Shown here one piece after another: positions 53,675-62,122 of a DNA stretch of 64,000 nucleotides (positions within the stretch are counted from its first letter, which is position 1; each line of letters begins with the position of its first letter). Where the stretch lies: the NCBI RefSeq assembly GCF_014650915.1, contig NZ_BMVW01000008.1, positions 274,142 to 338,141 of the forward strand. Direction: 5' to 3'. Under the pieces are notes generated by a model. The model had not been told where the DNA came from. It did no database searches and saw nothing but the letters and a program-made list of their open reading frames with translations. The stretch is from Streptomyces poonensis. Its GTDB lineage: Bacteria > Actinomycetota > Actinomycetes > Streptomycetales > Streptomycetaceae. The translations under genes were made by a program, and so were the position numbers.

Positions 53675-56292
53675 CGCTGGGCGCTTCCTTCCAGGACGTC
53701 TTCCAGGGTCTCGGCGGGCCGCAGGCCGATGGACAGCAGCGGCAGGTCGGGCTTCATCTGGTCGCGCTCGGGGACGAAGGCGACCACCGGGTCGGGGGTG
53801 TCGGGCGCGTTCACGAAGGACACGAACCGGGCCAGCTTCTCCGGGTCGTTGATGGTCTCCGCCCACTCGTCGCGGTAGTGGGAGACATGGGCGGCCATCA
53901 GGGACTCCAGCTCGTCGCAGATGCCGAGCGAGTCGTGCACCACCACGTCCCGTACGTGGTCCAGGCCGCCGGGGATCCGCTCCAGCCAGGTGGAGGTGCG
54001 CTCCAGCCGGTCGGCGGTGCGGATGTAGAACATCAGGAACCGGTCGATCAGGCGGATCAGTTCGGCGTCGGACAGGTCCTGGGCCAGCAGGTCGGCGTGG
54101 CGCGGGGTGGCGCCGCCGTTGCCGCCGACGTACAGGTTCCAGCCGTTGGAGGTGGCGATCACGCCGAAGTCCTTCGACTGGGCCTCGGCGCACTCGCGGG
54201 CGCACCCGGAGACCGCCGACTTGAGCTTGTGGGGCGACCTGAGTCCCCGGTAGCGCAGCTCCAGGTCGATCGCCATGCGGACCGAGTCCTGGACGCCGTA
54301 GCGGCACCAGGTCTGCCCGACGCAGGACTTCACCGTGCGCAGCGACTTGCCGTACGCGTGCCCCGACTCGAAGCCCGCGTCGACCAGCCGGGCCCAGATG
54401 GAGGGGAGCTGCTCGACCCGGGCGCCGAACATGTCGATGCGCTGGCCGCCGGTGATCTTCGTGTAGAGACCGAAGTCCCGGGCGATCTCGCCGATCACGA
54501 TCAGCTTCTCCGGAGCGATCTCGCCGCCGGGGATGCGGGGGACGACCGAGTACGAGCCGTTCTTCTGGAGGTTGGCGAGGAAGTGGTCGTTGGTGTCCTG
54601 GAGCGCCGCCTGCTCGCCCTCCAGGACGTAGCCGTCGGCGCCGATCGTGGGCGCGAGGGAGGCGATGATCGAGCCGACCGTGGGCTTGCAGATCTCGCAG
54701 CCGTCGCCGCCGCGCGCCGCCTCCCGGCCGTGCCGGTCCAGCAGCTCCTGGTACGAGGTGACGCGCAGGGCGAGGACGATCTCGTACAGCTCCTCGCGGG
54801 TCTGGGCGAAGCAGCCGCACAGGCCCTTGTCGACCTCGATGCCGCTCGCCTCCAGCTCGGCGTCCACCAGCTGGCCGAGCACCTTCACGCAGCTGCCGCA
54901 GCCGGTGCCCGCCTTGGTGCACTTCTTCACCTCGGGCACGGTGGTGCACTTGTGCTCGGTGACGGCGCCACGGATGGCGCCCTTGGTGACGTTGTGGCAG
55001 GAGCAGATGACCGCCTCGTCCGGCAGCGCGGACGGGCCGAGCTGCGCCGGGGCCCCGGCACCGGCCGGCAGGACCAGCGCCTCGGGCGCGATGGGCGGGA
55101 CCGATCCCGTGAGCGCCCGCAGCGTGCCGTACGCCTCCGCGTCACCGACCAGGATGCCGCCCAGCAGGGTGCCGTCACGGCCGATGACCAGCTTCTTGTA
55201 CAGGCCCGAGCGGGAGTCGGAGTAGACGACGTCCAGGCAGTCCTCGGCGGTGCCGTGCGCGTCGCCGAAGGAGGCCACGTCCACGCCGAGCAGCTTCAGC
55301 TTGGTCGACAGGTCCGCCCCGGTGAAGGCCGCCTCGTCCGCGGCGATCGTCGCCGCCGCCGTCTGCGCCTGCTCGTAGCCCGGCGCGACCAGGCCGTACA
55401 CCCGCCCGTCCACCGCGAGCGCGCACTCGCCGATCGCGAACACATGCGGGTCGGTGACCGTGCGGCACTGCTCGTCGACACTGATGCCGCCGCGCTCGCC
55501 GACCGCCAGACCGCAGTCGCGGGCCAGCTGGTCGCGGGGCCGGACACCGGCGCTGAACACCACCATGTCGGTGGCGAGCTCCGAGCCGTCGGACAGCTTC
55601 ATGCCGGTGACCGCGCCGTCCTCGCCGACGACGATCTCCTGGGTGCCCACGCCGGTGTGGACGCTCAGGCCCATCTCCTCGATGGTGCGCAGCAGTGCCG
55701 CGCCACCGCCCTCGTCGACCTGCACCGGCATCAGGCGCGGCGCGAACTCCACGATGTGGGCGTTCAGCCCGAGCCCCTTGAGCGCCCCCGCCGCCTCCAG
55801 GCCGAGCAGACCGCCGCCGACCACCGCGCCGGTCGTCGCCCTGGTCCGCGCGTACTCCTCGATCGCGAGGAGGTCCTCGATGGTGCGGTAGACGAAGCAG
55901 CCGGTGGCGTCCTTGTTCGGCACCGGCGGCACGAAAGGGTAGGAGCCGGTGGCCAGCACCAGGATGTCGTAGTCGACGACGAGCCCGGAGCGGGCGGTCA
56001 CCTTCTTCGCCTCGCGGTCGACGCTCTCCGCCGGGTCACCGACGCGCAGCTCGATGCCGTGCTCCTCGATGAACGCCATGTCCGTCATGGACAGGTCCTC
56101 GGGGGTCTTCCCCGAGAAGTACGAGGTGAGCTGGACCCGGTCGTACGCCGGCCGAGGCTCCTCGCACAGCACCACCACGCGGTGCGTGGCGGTCAGGCCG
56201 CGCTCGGCGAGCGCCTCGAGGAAGCGCTGGCCGACCATGCCGTGGCCGACGAGCACGATCGTGGGGCTGTTCTCCGGGGTGGCCGTGGACAT
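53671..56292 (-). CDS. nirB: nitrite reductase (NADH) large subunit
   Basis: An 873-residue enzyme that reduces nitrite to ammonia with NADH in the cytoplasm. Domains in order: FAD/NAD-binding (VGHGMVGQRFLEAL at the start; an ATGSYPFVPP region near 110), a BFD-like [2Fe-2S] domain (ICSCHNVTKG, then CTKAGTGCGSC near 420-465), and the siroheme/[4Fe-4S] domain with CVGQTWC and SGCARECAEAQ around 655-705. Length is normal for NirB. The ATG shares one base with the upstream reductase stop (TGATG). Confidence 0.93.
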   Translation of the reverse strand: MSTATPENSPTIVLVGHGMVGQRFLEALAERGLTATHRVVVLCEEPRPAYDRVQLTSYFSGKTPEDLSMTDMAFIEEHGIELRVGDPAESVDREAKKVTARSGLVVDYDILVLATGSYPFVPPVPNKDATGCFVYRTIEDLLAIEEYARTRATTGAVVGGGLLGLEAAGALKGLGLNAHIVEFAPRLMPVQVDEGGGAALLRTIEEMGLSVHTGVGTQEIVVGEDGAVTGMKLSDGSELATDMVVFSAGVRPRDQLARDCGLAVGERGGISVDEQCRTVTDPHVFAIGECALAVDGRVYGLVAPGYEQAQTAAATIAADEAAFTGADLSTKLKLLGVDVASFGDAHGTAEDCLDVVYSDSRSGLYKKLVIGRDGTLLGGILVGDAEAYGTLRALTGSVPPIAPEALVLPAGAGAPAQLGPSALPDEAVICSCHNVTKGAIRGAVTEHKCTTVPEVKKCTKAGTGCGSCVKVLGQLVDAELEASGIEVDKGLCGCFAQTREELYEIVLALRVTSYQELLDRHGREAARGGDGCEICKPTVGSIIASLAPTIGADGYVLEGEQAALQDTNDHFLANLQKNGSYSVVPRIPGGEIAPEKLIVIGEIARDFGLYTKITGGQRIDMFGARVEQLPSIWARLVDAGFESGHAYGKSLRTVKSCVGQTWCRYGVQDSVRMAIDLELRYRGLRSPHKLKSAVSGCARECAEAQSKDFGVIATSNGWNLYVGGNGGATPRHADLLAQDLSDAELIRLIDRFLMFYIRTADRLERTSTWLERIPGGLDHVRDVVVHDSLGICDELESLMAAHVSHYRDEWAETINDPEKLARFVSFVNAPDTPDPVVAFVPERDQMKPDLPLLSIGLRPAETLEDVLEGSAQR

Positions 56293-57509
56293 CAGGAGCC
56301 TCCGTCATTGGTGAGCAGATGGAGCAGGGGCCCGCCGTCGGACGGGAGCGGCTCTGCTCCCTCCCAGGCGCGCGCCAGCGCGCCGACGGTGCCGAGTTCG
56401 CCGACGAGGACCCCGCCGACCAGGCGGTCGTCGCGGACGACGACCTTGCGGTAGGTGCCGCGGGTGGCATCGGTGAGCTGGACGACGTCGTCGCCCGGCC
56501 GCGCCTCGGTCTCGCCGAACGCGGCGAGGTCGAACGGACTGCCGTCCCCCGTGAGGGTGAGCCGGGTCAGCGAACGGGTGCCGGTGTAGCGGGCGTGCGC
56601 GTCACCGGCGAGCAGCCGGGCCAGGACGTCGGCCTGTTCGAAGGCCGGGGCGGCGAGACCGTACAGCGTGCCGTCGTGCTGGGCGCAGTCGCCGACGGCG
56701 TGGATGTGCGGGTCGGAGGTGCGCAGCTCGTCGTCGACGACGACGCCCTTGCGGATCTCCAGGCCGGCGGCCCGGGCGAGGCCCACGCGCGGGTGGGCCC
56801 CGCAGGCCAGCACCACGAGGTCGGCGTCGAGGGCGTATCCGTCGGCCATCTCCACCGAGCGGACCGCACCGCCGACGCAGCGCACGTCGCGCACCCGGCA
56901 CTCGGTGTGCACCTCCACGCCCAGGTCGCCCAGATGCCGGTGGACCAGCCGCGAGGCGGCCGGGTCGAGCTGCCGCTCCATCAGCCGCTCGGACTGCTGG
57001 GCGAGCACGACCTGTGCGCCGCGCACGGCCAGCGCGCGGGCCGCGGACACCCCGAGGAGCCCGCCGCCGATGACGACCGCCCGCACCCCCGGCCGTACCG
57101 CCTTGGACAGGCCCAGGCAGTCGTCCATGGTGCGGAAGGCGTGCACGCCCTCGGGGAGCTCGTGGTCGGGGGTGAACAGGCCGCGCAGGGGCGGGAGCAC
57201 GGGGTTGGAGCCGGTCGCCAGGACCAGCGTGTCGTATGCGATCACCGAGCCGTCCGCGCAGCGGACCTCCCGGGCGGCCCGGTCGATGCCGGTGACCCGG
57301 GCACGGGTCAGCTCCGCGGGCGCGGGCAGCGCGATCACCTCGGGGCTGTAGCGGCCGGCCAGCACCTCGGCGAGCAGGACCCGGTTGTACGGGCGGTGTT
57401 CCTCCTCGCCGATCAGCAGCGCGGGCGTGCCGAGCTCACCGAGCCGCCGGGCGAGCCGTACGCCCGCGAGGCCGGCGCCGATCACCACCACACGCGTATT
57501 CGAGGTCAT
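56292..57509 (-). CDS. FAD-dependent oxidoreductase, NirB N-terminal-like
   Basis: A 405-residue flavoprotein resembling the FAD/NAD half of NirB. It has GAGLAGVRLARRL near residue 11, VLATGSNPVLPPLRG near 97, IGGGLLGVSAARAL near 148 and HAVGDCAQHDGTLYG near 270. In Streptomyces such a gene heads the nirB operon and probably supplies electrons to nitrite reduction. Translation couples to nirB by a TGATG overlap. A GlnR-type site lies 24 bases upstream of the start. Confidence 0.85.
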   Translation of the reverse strand: MTSNTRVVVIGAGLAGVRLARRLGELGTPALLIGEEEHRPYNRVLLAEVLAGRYSPEVIALPAPAELTRARVTGIDRAAREVRCADGSVIAYDTLVLATGSNPVLPPLRGLFTPDHELPEGVHAFRTMDDCLGLSKAVRPGVRAVVIGGGLLGVSAARALAVRGAQVVLAQQSERLMERQLDPAASRLVHRHLGDLGVEVHTECRVRDVRCVGGAVRSVEMADGYALDADLVVLACGAHPRVGLARAAGLEIRKGVVVDDELRTSDPHIHAVGDCAQHDGTLYGLAAPAFEQADVLARLLAGDAHARYTGTRSLTRLTLTGDGSPFDLAAFGETEARPGDDVVQLTDATRGTYRKVVVRDDRLVGGVLVGELGTVGALARAWEGAEPLPSDGGPLLHLLTNDGGS

Positions 57510-57532
57510 GTACGGCAGCGTGCGGTGCCGGT

Positions 57533-57570
57533 GTTACCCGGCCGCATCACCGTTGTTTCCCGTGGGGAAC
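57533..57570. promoter_or_regulatory. GlnR box of the nirB operon
   Basis: Read on the plus strand, four half-sites lie at perfect 11-base periodicity: GTTAC (57533), GCATC (57544), GTTTC (57555) and GGAAC (57566), each followed by 6 bases. This fits the gTnAC-n6-GaAAC tandem of Streptomyces GlnR, a known regulator of nitrite reductase genes. Two half-sites match the consensus well and two deviate. Confidence 0.65.
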
Positions 57571-57601
57571 GCTGCCCTCAGCCCGCGGGCGGCCCGACTG
57601 T

Positions 57602-57654
57602 GAGGGGCCCGGACCCGCGGGCCTGTTCCGCCGCCGAGGGGCCCGGACCCGCGG
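57602..57654 (+). repeat. 19-bp direct repeat
   Basis: GAGGGGCCCGGACCCGCGG occurs exactly at 57602-57620 and 57636-57654. It lies in the gene-free gap between the nir promoter and the exporter gene. Confidence 0.85.
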
Positions 57655-57741
57655 ACCCGTTGTGCTGCCGAGGGCCCCGCAGCCTCAGAAGACGCTCAGG
57701 TCGATGGACTGTCCACCCATCTCGGTCCTAAGGTCGCGATC

Positions 57742-58527
57742 ATGCCCGACATATCGCTGACCTCCGTCGTCGTCCTCTGCATCGCCGCCCTCGCGGCCGG
57801 CTGGATCGACGCCGTGGTGGGCGGCGGAGGTCTCCTGCTGCTCCCGGCCCTGCTGCTCGGCCTGCCGAACGGCGCGTCGGCGGCCCAGTACGCGCTCGGC
57901 ACCAACAAGGCGGTCGCGATCGTCGGCACCACGGGTGCGGCGGTGACGTACGCGCGCAAGACGCGGGTGGACGTGGGGATCGCCGTACGGATCGGGCTGG
58001 CGGCGCTCGCGGGGTCGACGGCGGGGGCGCTCGTGGCGGCCGGGCTGAGCACGGAGGTGCTGAAGCCGGTCGTGATGGTCGTGCTGCTCGCGGTCGGCGC
58101 GTTCGTGATCCTGCGCCCCGCCTTCGGCTCGGCTCCCTCGACCGAGCCCGTCTCCGCGCGCCGCGTCCTCGCCGCGATCGGGCTCGCGGGCGTCGGTATC
58201 GGCTTCTACGACGGACTGATCGGCCCCGGCACGGGCACCTTCCTCGTGCTCGCCCTCACCGCGCTGCTCCACCTGGACCTGGTCACCGCCTCCGCCACCG
58301 CGAAGATCGTCAACTGCTGCACCAACGCGGGCGCCCTCGCGATGTTCGCCTGGAAGGGCACGGTGTACTGGCAGCTGGCCGCGCTCATGGCGGTGTTCAA
58401 CCTGGTCGGCGGGACGGTCGGGGCGCGGACGGCGCTCAAGCGGGGGAGCGGGTTCGTGCGCGTGGTGCTGCTGACGGTGGTGTTCGCGCTGGTGGTGAAG
58501 ATGGGGTACGAGCAGTGGGTGGCGTGA
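57742..58527 (+). CDS. TauE/SafE-family sulfite/anion exporter (TSUP)
   Basis: A 261-residue membrane protein with about eight helices in two homologous halves. Each half has a family motif: GGGGLLLLPALLLGLPN...GTNK near 27-55 and GPGTGTFLVLALTALLHLDLVTASATAKI near 162-190. TSUP proteins move sulfite, sulfonates or related anions. The substrate is unknown. It is divergent from the nir operon. Confidence 0.85.
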   Translation: MPDISLTSVVVLCIAALAAGWIDAVVGGGGLLLLPALLLGLPNGASAAQYALGTNKAVAIVGTTGAAVTYARKTRVDVGIAVRIGLAALAGSTAGALVAAGLSTEVLKPVVMVVLLAVGAFVILRPAFGSAPSTEPVSARRVLAAIGLAGVGIGFYDGLIGPGTGTFLVLALTALLHLDLVTASATAKIVNCCTNAGALAMFAWKGTVYWQLAALMAVFNLVGGTVGARTALKRGSGFVRVVLLTVVFALVVKMGYEQWVA

Positions 58528-58588
58528 GGGCGGCGGGTGGTGTGAGACAGCGGTTGCGCTCGCCCGGGGGGCGTTCCGCCGGTGCCCG

Positions 58589-59209
58589 TCAGCCGGTGTC
58601 CGTCAGATGGGCGAAGACCACCACGTTCCCCTGGTATCCCGTCCGCTTCGAGTAGCCGCCCCCGCAGGTGATCACCCGGAGCTCGGGGCGCCGGGCCGCG
58701 CCGTACACCTTCTCGTCGGGGAAGTCCCGGGCGTCGTACACCTCGACGGCGTCCACGGAGAAGCGGGCGACGGTGCCGTCCCTGCGGTCCACGTCGATGC
58801 GGGCGCCCTTGTGCAGCGCGCCCAGGGAGTAGAAGACGGCGGGACCGTCGCGGTTGTCGACATGCCCGGCCATGACCGCGGTGCCCGTCTCGCCGGGCGT
58901 GGTGCCCGCCTCGTACCAGCCGGCGAGGTTCTTCGCGGCGGCGGGCGGTACGTCGAGGCTGCCCGACGGGAGGAGGCCGAGGCCCATGAGCGGGGCGTCC
59001 ACGCCGATCGAGGGGATACGGACGCGATCGGGCAGCGCGGGCGGCAGGGTCGGAGTGTCCGGTTCCGTGGTGGCCGCGCGGGTGCCGTGGGCCTCGGCCG
59101 CCGACGGCTGGGGCGGGACGCCGGAGACGGTGGGGTCGTGCAGCAGCCAGACGCCGGAACAGAGGGCGAGCACGGTGACGCCGGCTATGACCGTGTTGCT
59201 GACGCGCAC
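58589..59209 (-). CDS. class F sortase
   Basis: A 206-residue membrane-anchored transpeptidase. An N-terminal helix (TVIAGVTVLALCSGVWLL) anchors it. A Pro/Thr linker leads to the sortase barrel. The catalytic residues are His116 in AGHVDNR, Cys182 in VITCGGG and Arg189 in KRTGYQGN. GTG 59209 has AGGAGG upstream. It lies downstream of a gene for an exported protein with a C-terminal membrane helix, a plausible substrate. Confidence 0.87.
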   Translation of the reverse strand: MRVSNTVIAGVTVLALCSGVWLLHDPTVSGVPPQPSAAEAHGTRAATTEPDTPTLPPALPDRVRIPSIGVDAPLMGLGLLPSGSLDVPPAAAKNLAGWYEAGTTPGETGTAVMAGHVDNRDGPAVFYSLGALHKGARIDVDRRDGTVARFSVDAVEVYDARDFPDEKVYGAARRPELRVITCGGGYSKRTGYQGNVVVFAHLTDTG

Positions 59210-59271
59210 GCGGCCTCCTGAGGCCCGAAGATCCTGGCGATCCCGACGAGGTCCGCCCTCCTGATGTGGTG

Positions 59272-59313
59272 TCCTCCCCTCCGGGCGGGGGGCGCGGAGC
59301 CCGGAGGGGAGGA
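59272..59313 (-). terminator. hairpin between surface-protein and sortase genes
   Basis: A perfect 15-bp stem (59272-59286 with 59299-59313) and a 12-base loop lie 38 bases beyond the surface-protein stop. It may end that transcript and leave the sortase with its own promoter. Confidence 0.5.
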
Positions 59314-59351
59314 GTCGGCGGTACCGGCGGACGGACAGCGGAGGGTGCCCG

Positions 59352-59942
59352 TCAGATCCCGTCGCCTCTCGCCCGGCGATGCAGGAGCCAGGTACCGCCC
59401 GCGGCGGCGACGGCGAGGGCCGCCACGCCCGCCGCGGTCTGCACGGGGTCGGGGCCGAGCGCGCCGCCGACCCCCGTCTTCACGCTTCCTCTGGGATGCA
59501 CCTGCGCATGGCCGGGCGTCAGCGTGACCACGAGGTCACCGGTCGCCTTGACCTCCTCGGCCCCCTCGACGTCGGCGGCCTCCCCGGTCGTGTCCCGGTC
59601 GCCCCCCGCACACCGTACGACGATCTCGTACGTCCCCGGCTGGGCGCCCGGCGGCACCGTGAAGCGCCCGATCGCGTGCTCGCCGTGGGCGCGGGGCGCC
59701 AGGCCGAAGGTGCCCGCGCCGACCGCGGAGGCGTCGCCCGTGGCGGTGCCGTCCGGGCCGCAGGCCCCGGTGCCCACGGTCACCTCGGCGCCGGGGACGA
59801 CGCCGGACGGGTACACCGTGACCTTCCCCGCGCCCCCGTCCGTGTCCGCTCCGGGGACCGTGCCGTACGCGGGCGCGGCGGCCGGACCCGCGGCGATGAC
59901 GGCGAGCACGGTACCGGTCAGCAGCCGGGCGGTACGTCGCAT
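59352..59942 (-). CDS. exported protein with C-terminal anchor, candidate sortase substrate
   Basis: A 196-residue protein with a signal peptide (RRTARLLTGTVLAVIAAGPAAAPAYG), a beta-rich middle containing two cysteines, and a C-terminal region PRGSVKTGVGG (150-160), a helix at 169-187 and basic end HRRARG. The tail resembles a cell-wall sorting signal in layout but not LPxTG. It is expressed toward the sortase. It is otherwise unrecognised. Confidence 0.65.
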   Translation of the reverse strand: MRRTARLLTGTVLAVIAAGPAAAPAYGTVPGADTDGGAGKVTVYPSGVVPGAEVTVGTGACGPDGTATGDASAVGAGTFGLAPRAHGEHAIGRFTVPPGAQPGTYEIVVRCAGGDRDTTGEAADVEGAEEVKATGDLVVTLTPGHAQVHPRGSVKTGVGGALGPDPVQTAAGVAALAVAAAGGTWLLHRRARGDGI

Positions 59943-60255
59943 GGTGCTTGCTCCCTCTTCCTCCAGCGGTTCTTCCTGCGGGCTGCTTCCGAGGTAAGTG
60001 GCACAGGGGACGGAGCGCTTGCTGATGGCCCGTCACATACGAGGTGAACGGGTGTCAGGGCAGCCGGACGTCCGTCCCGGGACGGTGATGTTCCGGCAGG
60101 TCACGGGCGTACGGGCGGGCCGGCGCCGAAAAGAATGCGAAGAGCGGGGCACCGGACGGTGAACGGGTGACCACGCCGGCCGGTGGTGCCGGCGGGTGGC
60201 GATTCCGCCCCGGCGCTTGACCTGAAGAAAGGTTGAGGTACGAGGCTGTGTGGCC

Positions 60256-60918
60256 ATGAGGACCAACGGAACCGATGGCATTCCTGTCTCTGAGACCTCC
60301 GTCTCCGAGATCCCTTCTGAGATCCCTTCTGAGATCCCTGTCTCCGAGACGCCCGTCCGCGTCGCCCTGGTCGTCGGCAGCAACCGCGAGGGCCGCTTCG
60401 GCACCGTGGTGGCCGACTGGCTGCTGGAGCGGATCCGGTCCCGCGACGACATCGAGGCGGACGTCGTGGACGTGGCAGACGTCCCGCTGCCCACGACGCT
60501 CTCACCGACCCCCGAGGCGACGGAGACGCTCACGCGGGTCACTCCGCTCCTCTCGGCCGCCGACGCGTTCGTCGTCCTGACCCCCGAGTACAACCACTCG
60601 TACCCTGCGGCCCTGAAGAACCTCATCGACTGGCACTACCAGGAATGGCGGGCCAAACCGGTGGCCCTGGCCTCGTACGGCGGTCTGGCGGGCGGCCTGC
60701 GCGCGGTGGAACACCTGCGGCAGGTCTTCGCGGAGCTCCACGCGGTCACGATCCGCGACACGGTGTCCTTCCACAACGCGCACGGGGCCTTCGACGACGA
60801 AGGCCGCCCGAAGGACCCGTCGGGGCCGGAGGCGGCGGCGAAGGTGATGCTGGACCAGCTGGTGTGGTGGGCGCGGGCCCTGCGGGAGGCGAGGGAGAAG
60901 AGGCCGTACTCGGGCTGA
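60256..60918 (+). CDS. NADPH-dependent FMN reductase
   Basis: A 220-residue flavodoxin-fold reductase of the Ssu-type FMN_red family. LVVGSNREGRFGTVVADWLLER binds the FMN phosphate, and VVLTPEYNHSYPAALKNLIDWHYQEW with ALASYGGLAGGLRAVEHLRQVF completes the site. The N-terminal 30 residues are Ser/Glu/Ile/Pro repeats from 12-bp tandem repeats (60307-60330). The start could be ATG 60256 or GTG 60250. It is followed by a hairpin. Confidence 0.82.
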   Translation: MRTNGTDGIPVSETSVSEIPSEIPSEIPVSETPVRVALVVGSNREGRFGTVVADWLLERIRSRDDIEADVVDVADVPLPTTLSPTPEATETLTRVTPLLSAADAFVVLTPEYNHSYPAALKNLIDWHYQEWRAKPVALASYGGLAGGLRAVEHLRQVFAELHAVTIRDTVSFHNAHGAFDDEGRPKDPSGPEAAAKVMLDQLVWWARALREAREKRPYSG

Positions 60919-60952
60919 AGGATCGGGGTGAAGGGCCGGACCGAAGAAAAGG

Positions 60953-60985
60953 CCCCGGTACCCGCGCAGCGCGCGGGTACCGGGG
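60953..60985. terminator. bidirectional terminator
   Basis: CCCCGGTACCCGCGC pairs exactly with 60971-60985 around AGC (15-bp stem). On the minus strand it is followed by TTTTC, so it mainly ends the secreted-protein gene. Confidence 0.8.
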
Positions 60986-61005
60986 ATCATCGGGAATGAC
61001 GGACG

Positions 61006-61680
61006 TCAGCCCTCGAGGGTGTAGATGACGAACTCCTCCCAGGAGCCGCTGATGTCGGCGGAGCGGGCGCGCAGCGCGTACTGGAGTGACCCGGTGTAGC
61101 TGTTCTCCATGGCGACGAACTGCCCGTTCAGCGTGGACTGGATCGCCCAGCGGTCCAGGGTCTCGCTGTAGTACAGGTTGAACCGCTCCCAGCCGCCCGC
61201 GCTCTCGGAGCGGGCGCGCAGCAGGTTCTGCGACTTGCCGGTGAAGTTCTTCTCGACCGCCACGTAGAGGTCGTTGGCCAGGGATCTGATGGCGAACGTC
61301 TCGTTGGCTTCGTCCCACTCGAAGGCGAAGCCCTCCCAGCCGCCGGCGTACGCCTCGGAGCGGGCCCGCAGGGCACCGGTGTTCGGGGCGGCGTAGTTCT
61401 TCTCCGTGGCGACGAACCGGGAGTTCTTGACCGACTGTATGGCCACGAGATCGGTCTCCGCGGCCAGGGCGGAGACACCGTCACGCTCGGCGGACGGGGC
61501 CCGCCGGGTCTCCGCCTCCGCGTTGATCCGCGCCAGGTCGGCACCGTCCACGGCCTCCCACCCGGCGGGCACGGCGGTCGGACGGTCGGCCCGGGGGGCG
61601 GCTTCGGCGGCGGGCGCGGCGAGCGCGGTGGCCGCCACGAGGGCGCTCAGGGACAGAAGGGCGGAGGTCATGCGTCGCAC
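61006..61680 (-). CDS. secreted fascin-like beta-trefoil protein
   Basis: A 224-residue exported protein with signal peptide 1-28, a linker to about 76, then three homologous repeats at 78-125, 128-174 and 177-224. Each has the pattern (V/F/W)AI(Q/R)S...(F/Y)VA.E..(Y/F), then LRARS and GxWExF. This matches the fascin/actin-crosslinking-type beta-trefoil, in which three units form one fold. The function is unknown; such domains bind sugars or filaments. GTG 61680 has GAGGA 6-7 bases upstream; ATG 61671 is the alternative. Confidence 0.75.
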   Translation of the reverse strand: MRRMTSALLSLSALVAATALAAPAAEAAPRADRPTAVPAGWEAVDGADLARINAEAETRRAPSAERDGVSALAAETDLVAIQSVKNSRFVATEKNYAAPNTGALRARSEAYAGGWEGFAFEWDEANETFAIRSLANDLYVAVEKNFTGKSQNLLRARSESAGGWERFNLYYSETLDRWAIQSTLNGQFVAMENSYTGSLQYALRARSADISGSWEEFVIYTLEG

Positions 61681-62122
61681 AGGTATTCCTCACCTTTTCG
61701 TCAGGCGGACGGACAGACGGGCAGACGGACAGATGGGCAGACGGGCAGACGGACACGGATGGATACGGATGGATCCGGGAGAATTTCGGGAAGGCGGAGG
61801 CGGAGTCGGAGTCGGAGTCGGGACAATGGGCCCGCGATGAATTCTTCACCCCCCGACAACTGCGGTCAGCGCCCCTCCCCGGGCGCTACGGCAGCCGCTT
61901 CGCCACGTGGCGAAGCGACGGCAAGAGTAACTGGTGAGGCGTCATTTACGGCAGGTGTTTTTCGGGGGTCGTCACATCATTGATCAGGAGGTTCCCCGTT
62001 AATTCCAGTGCAACTTCCAGTTCCTGTGGAATTCACTTCGAGGGGTCCTGTTCGGAAACGGCCCGCGCGCACCTGCGACAATCGGCAGGACGACTGGACT
62101 CGCACGACGGAGGAGAAGCCCC
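61681..62122. other. 442-bp intergenic region, repeat-rich
   Basis: No credible gene. About 61706-61764 holds imperfect 8-base repeats of the GGACAGAC/GGGCAGAC type, then two CGGATGGATA units. About 61795-61820 holds GGAGTC hexamers. A perfect 22-base palindrome lies at 61896-61917. The ribosome-binding site of the next gene (GGAGGAG) is near 62109. Confidence 0.7.
61896..61917. promoter_or_regulatory. 22-base perfect palindrome
   Basis: CGCTTCGCCAC at 61896-61906 is followed directly by its exact complement at 61907-61917, with no loop and a central CACGTG. It is a candidate operator about 206 bases upstream of the luciferase-like gene; the binding protein is unknown. Confidence 0.45.

Noticed and set aside
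61706..61764. Short repeats that could suggest a CRISPR array
   Set aside because: Units are about 8 bases, imperfect and without spacers of regular length; this is simple tandem repetition.
61759..61983. 74-codon plus-strand frame in the repeat-rich intergenic region
   Set aside because: It reads through simple repeats, has no ribosome-binding site and shows no protein-like pattern.
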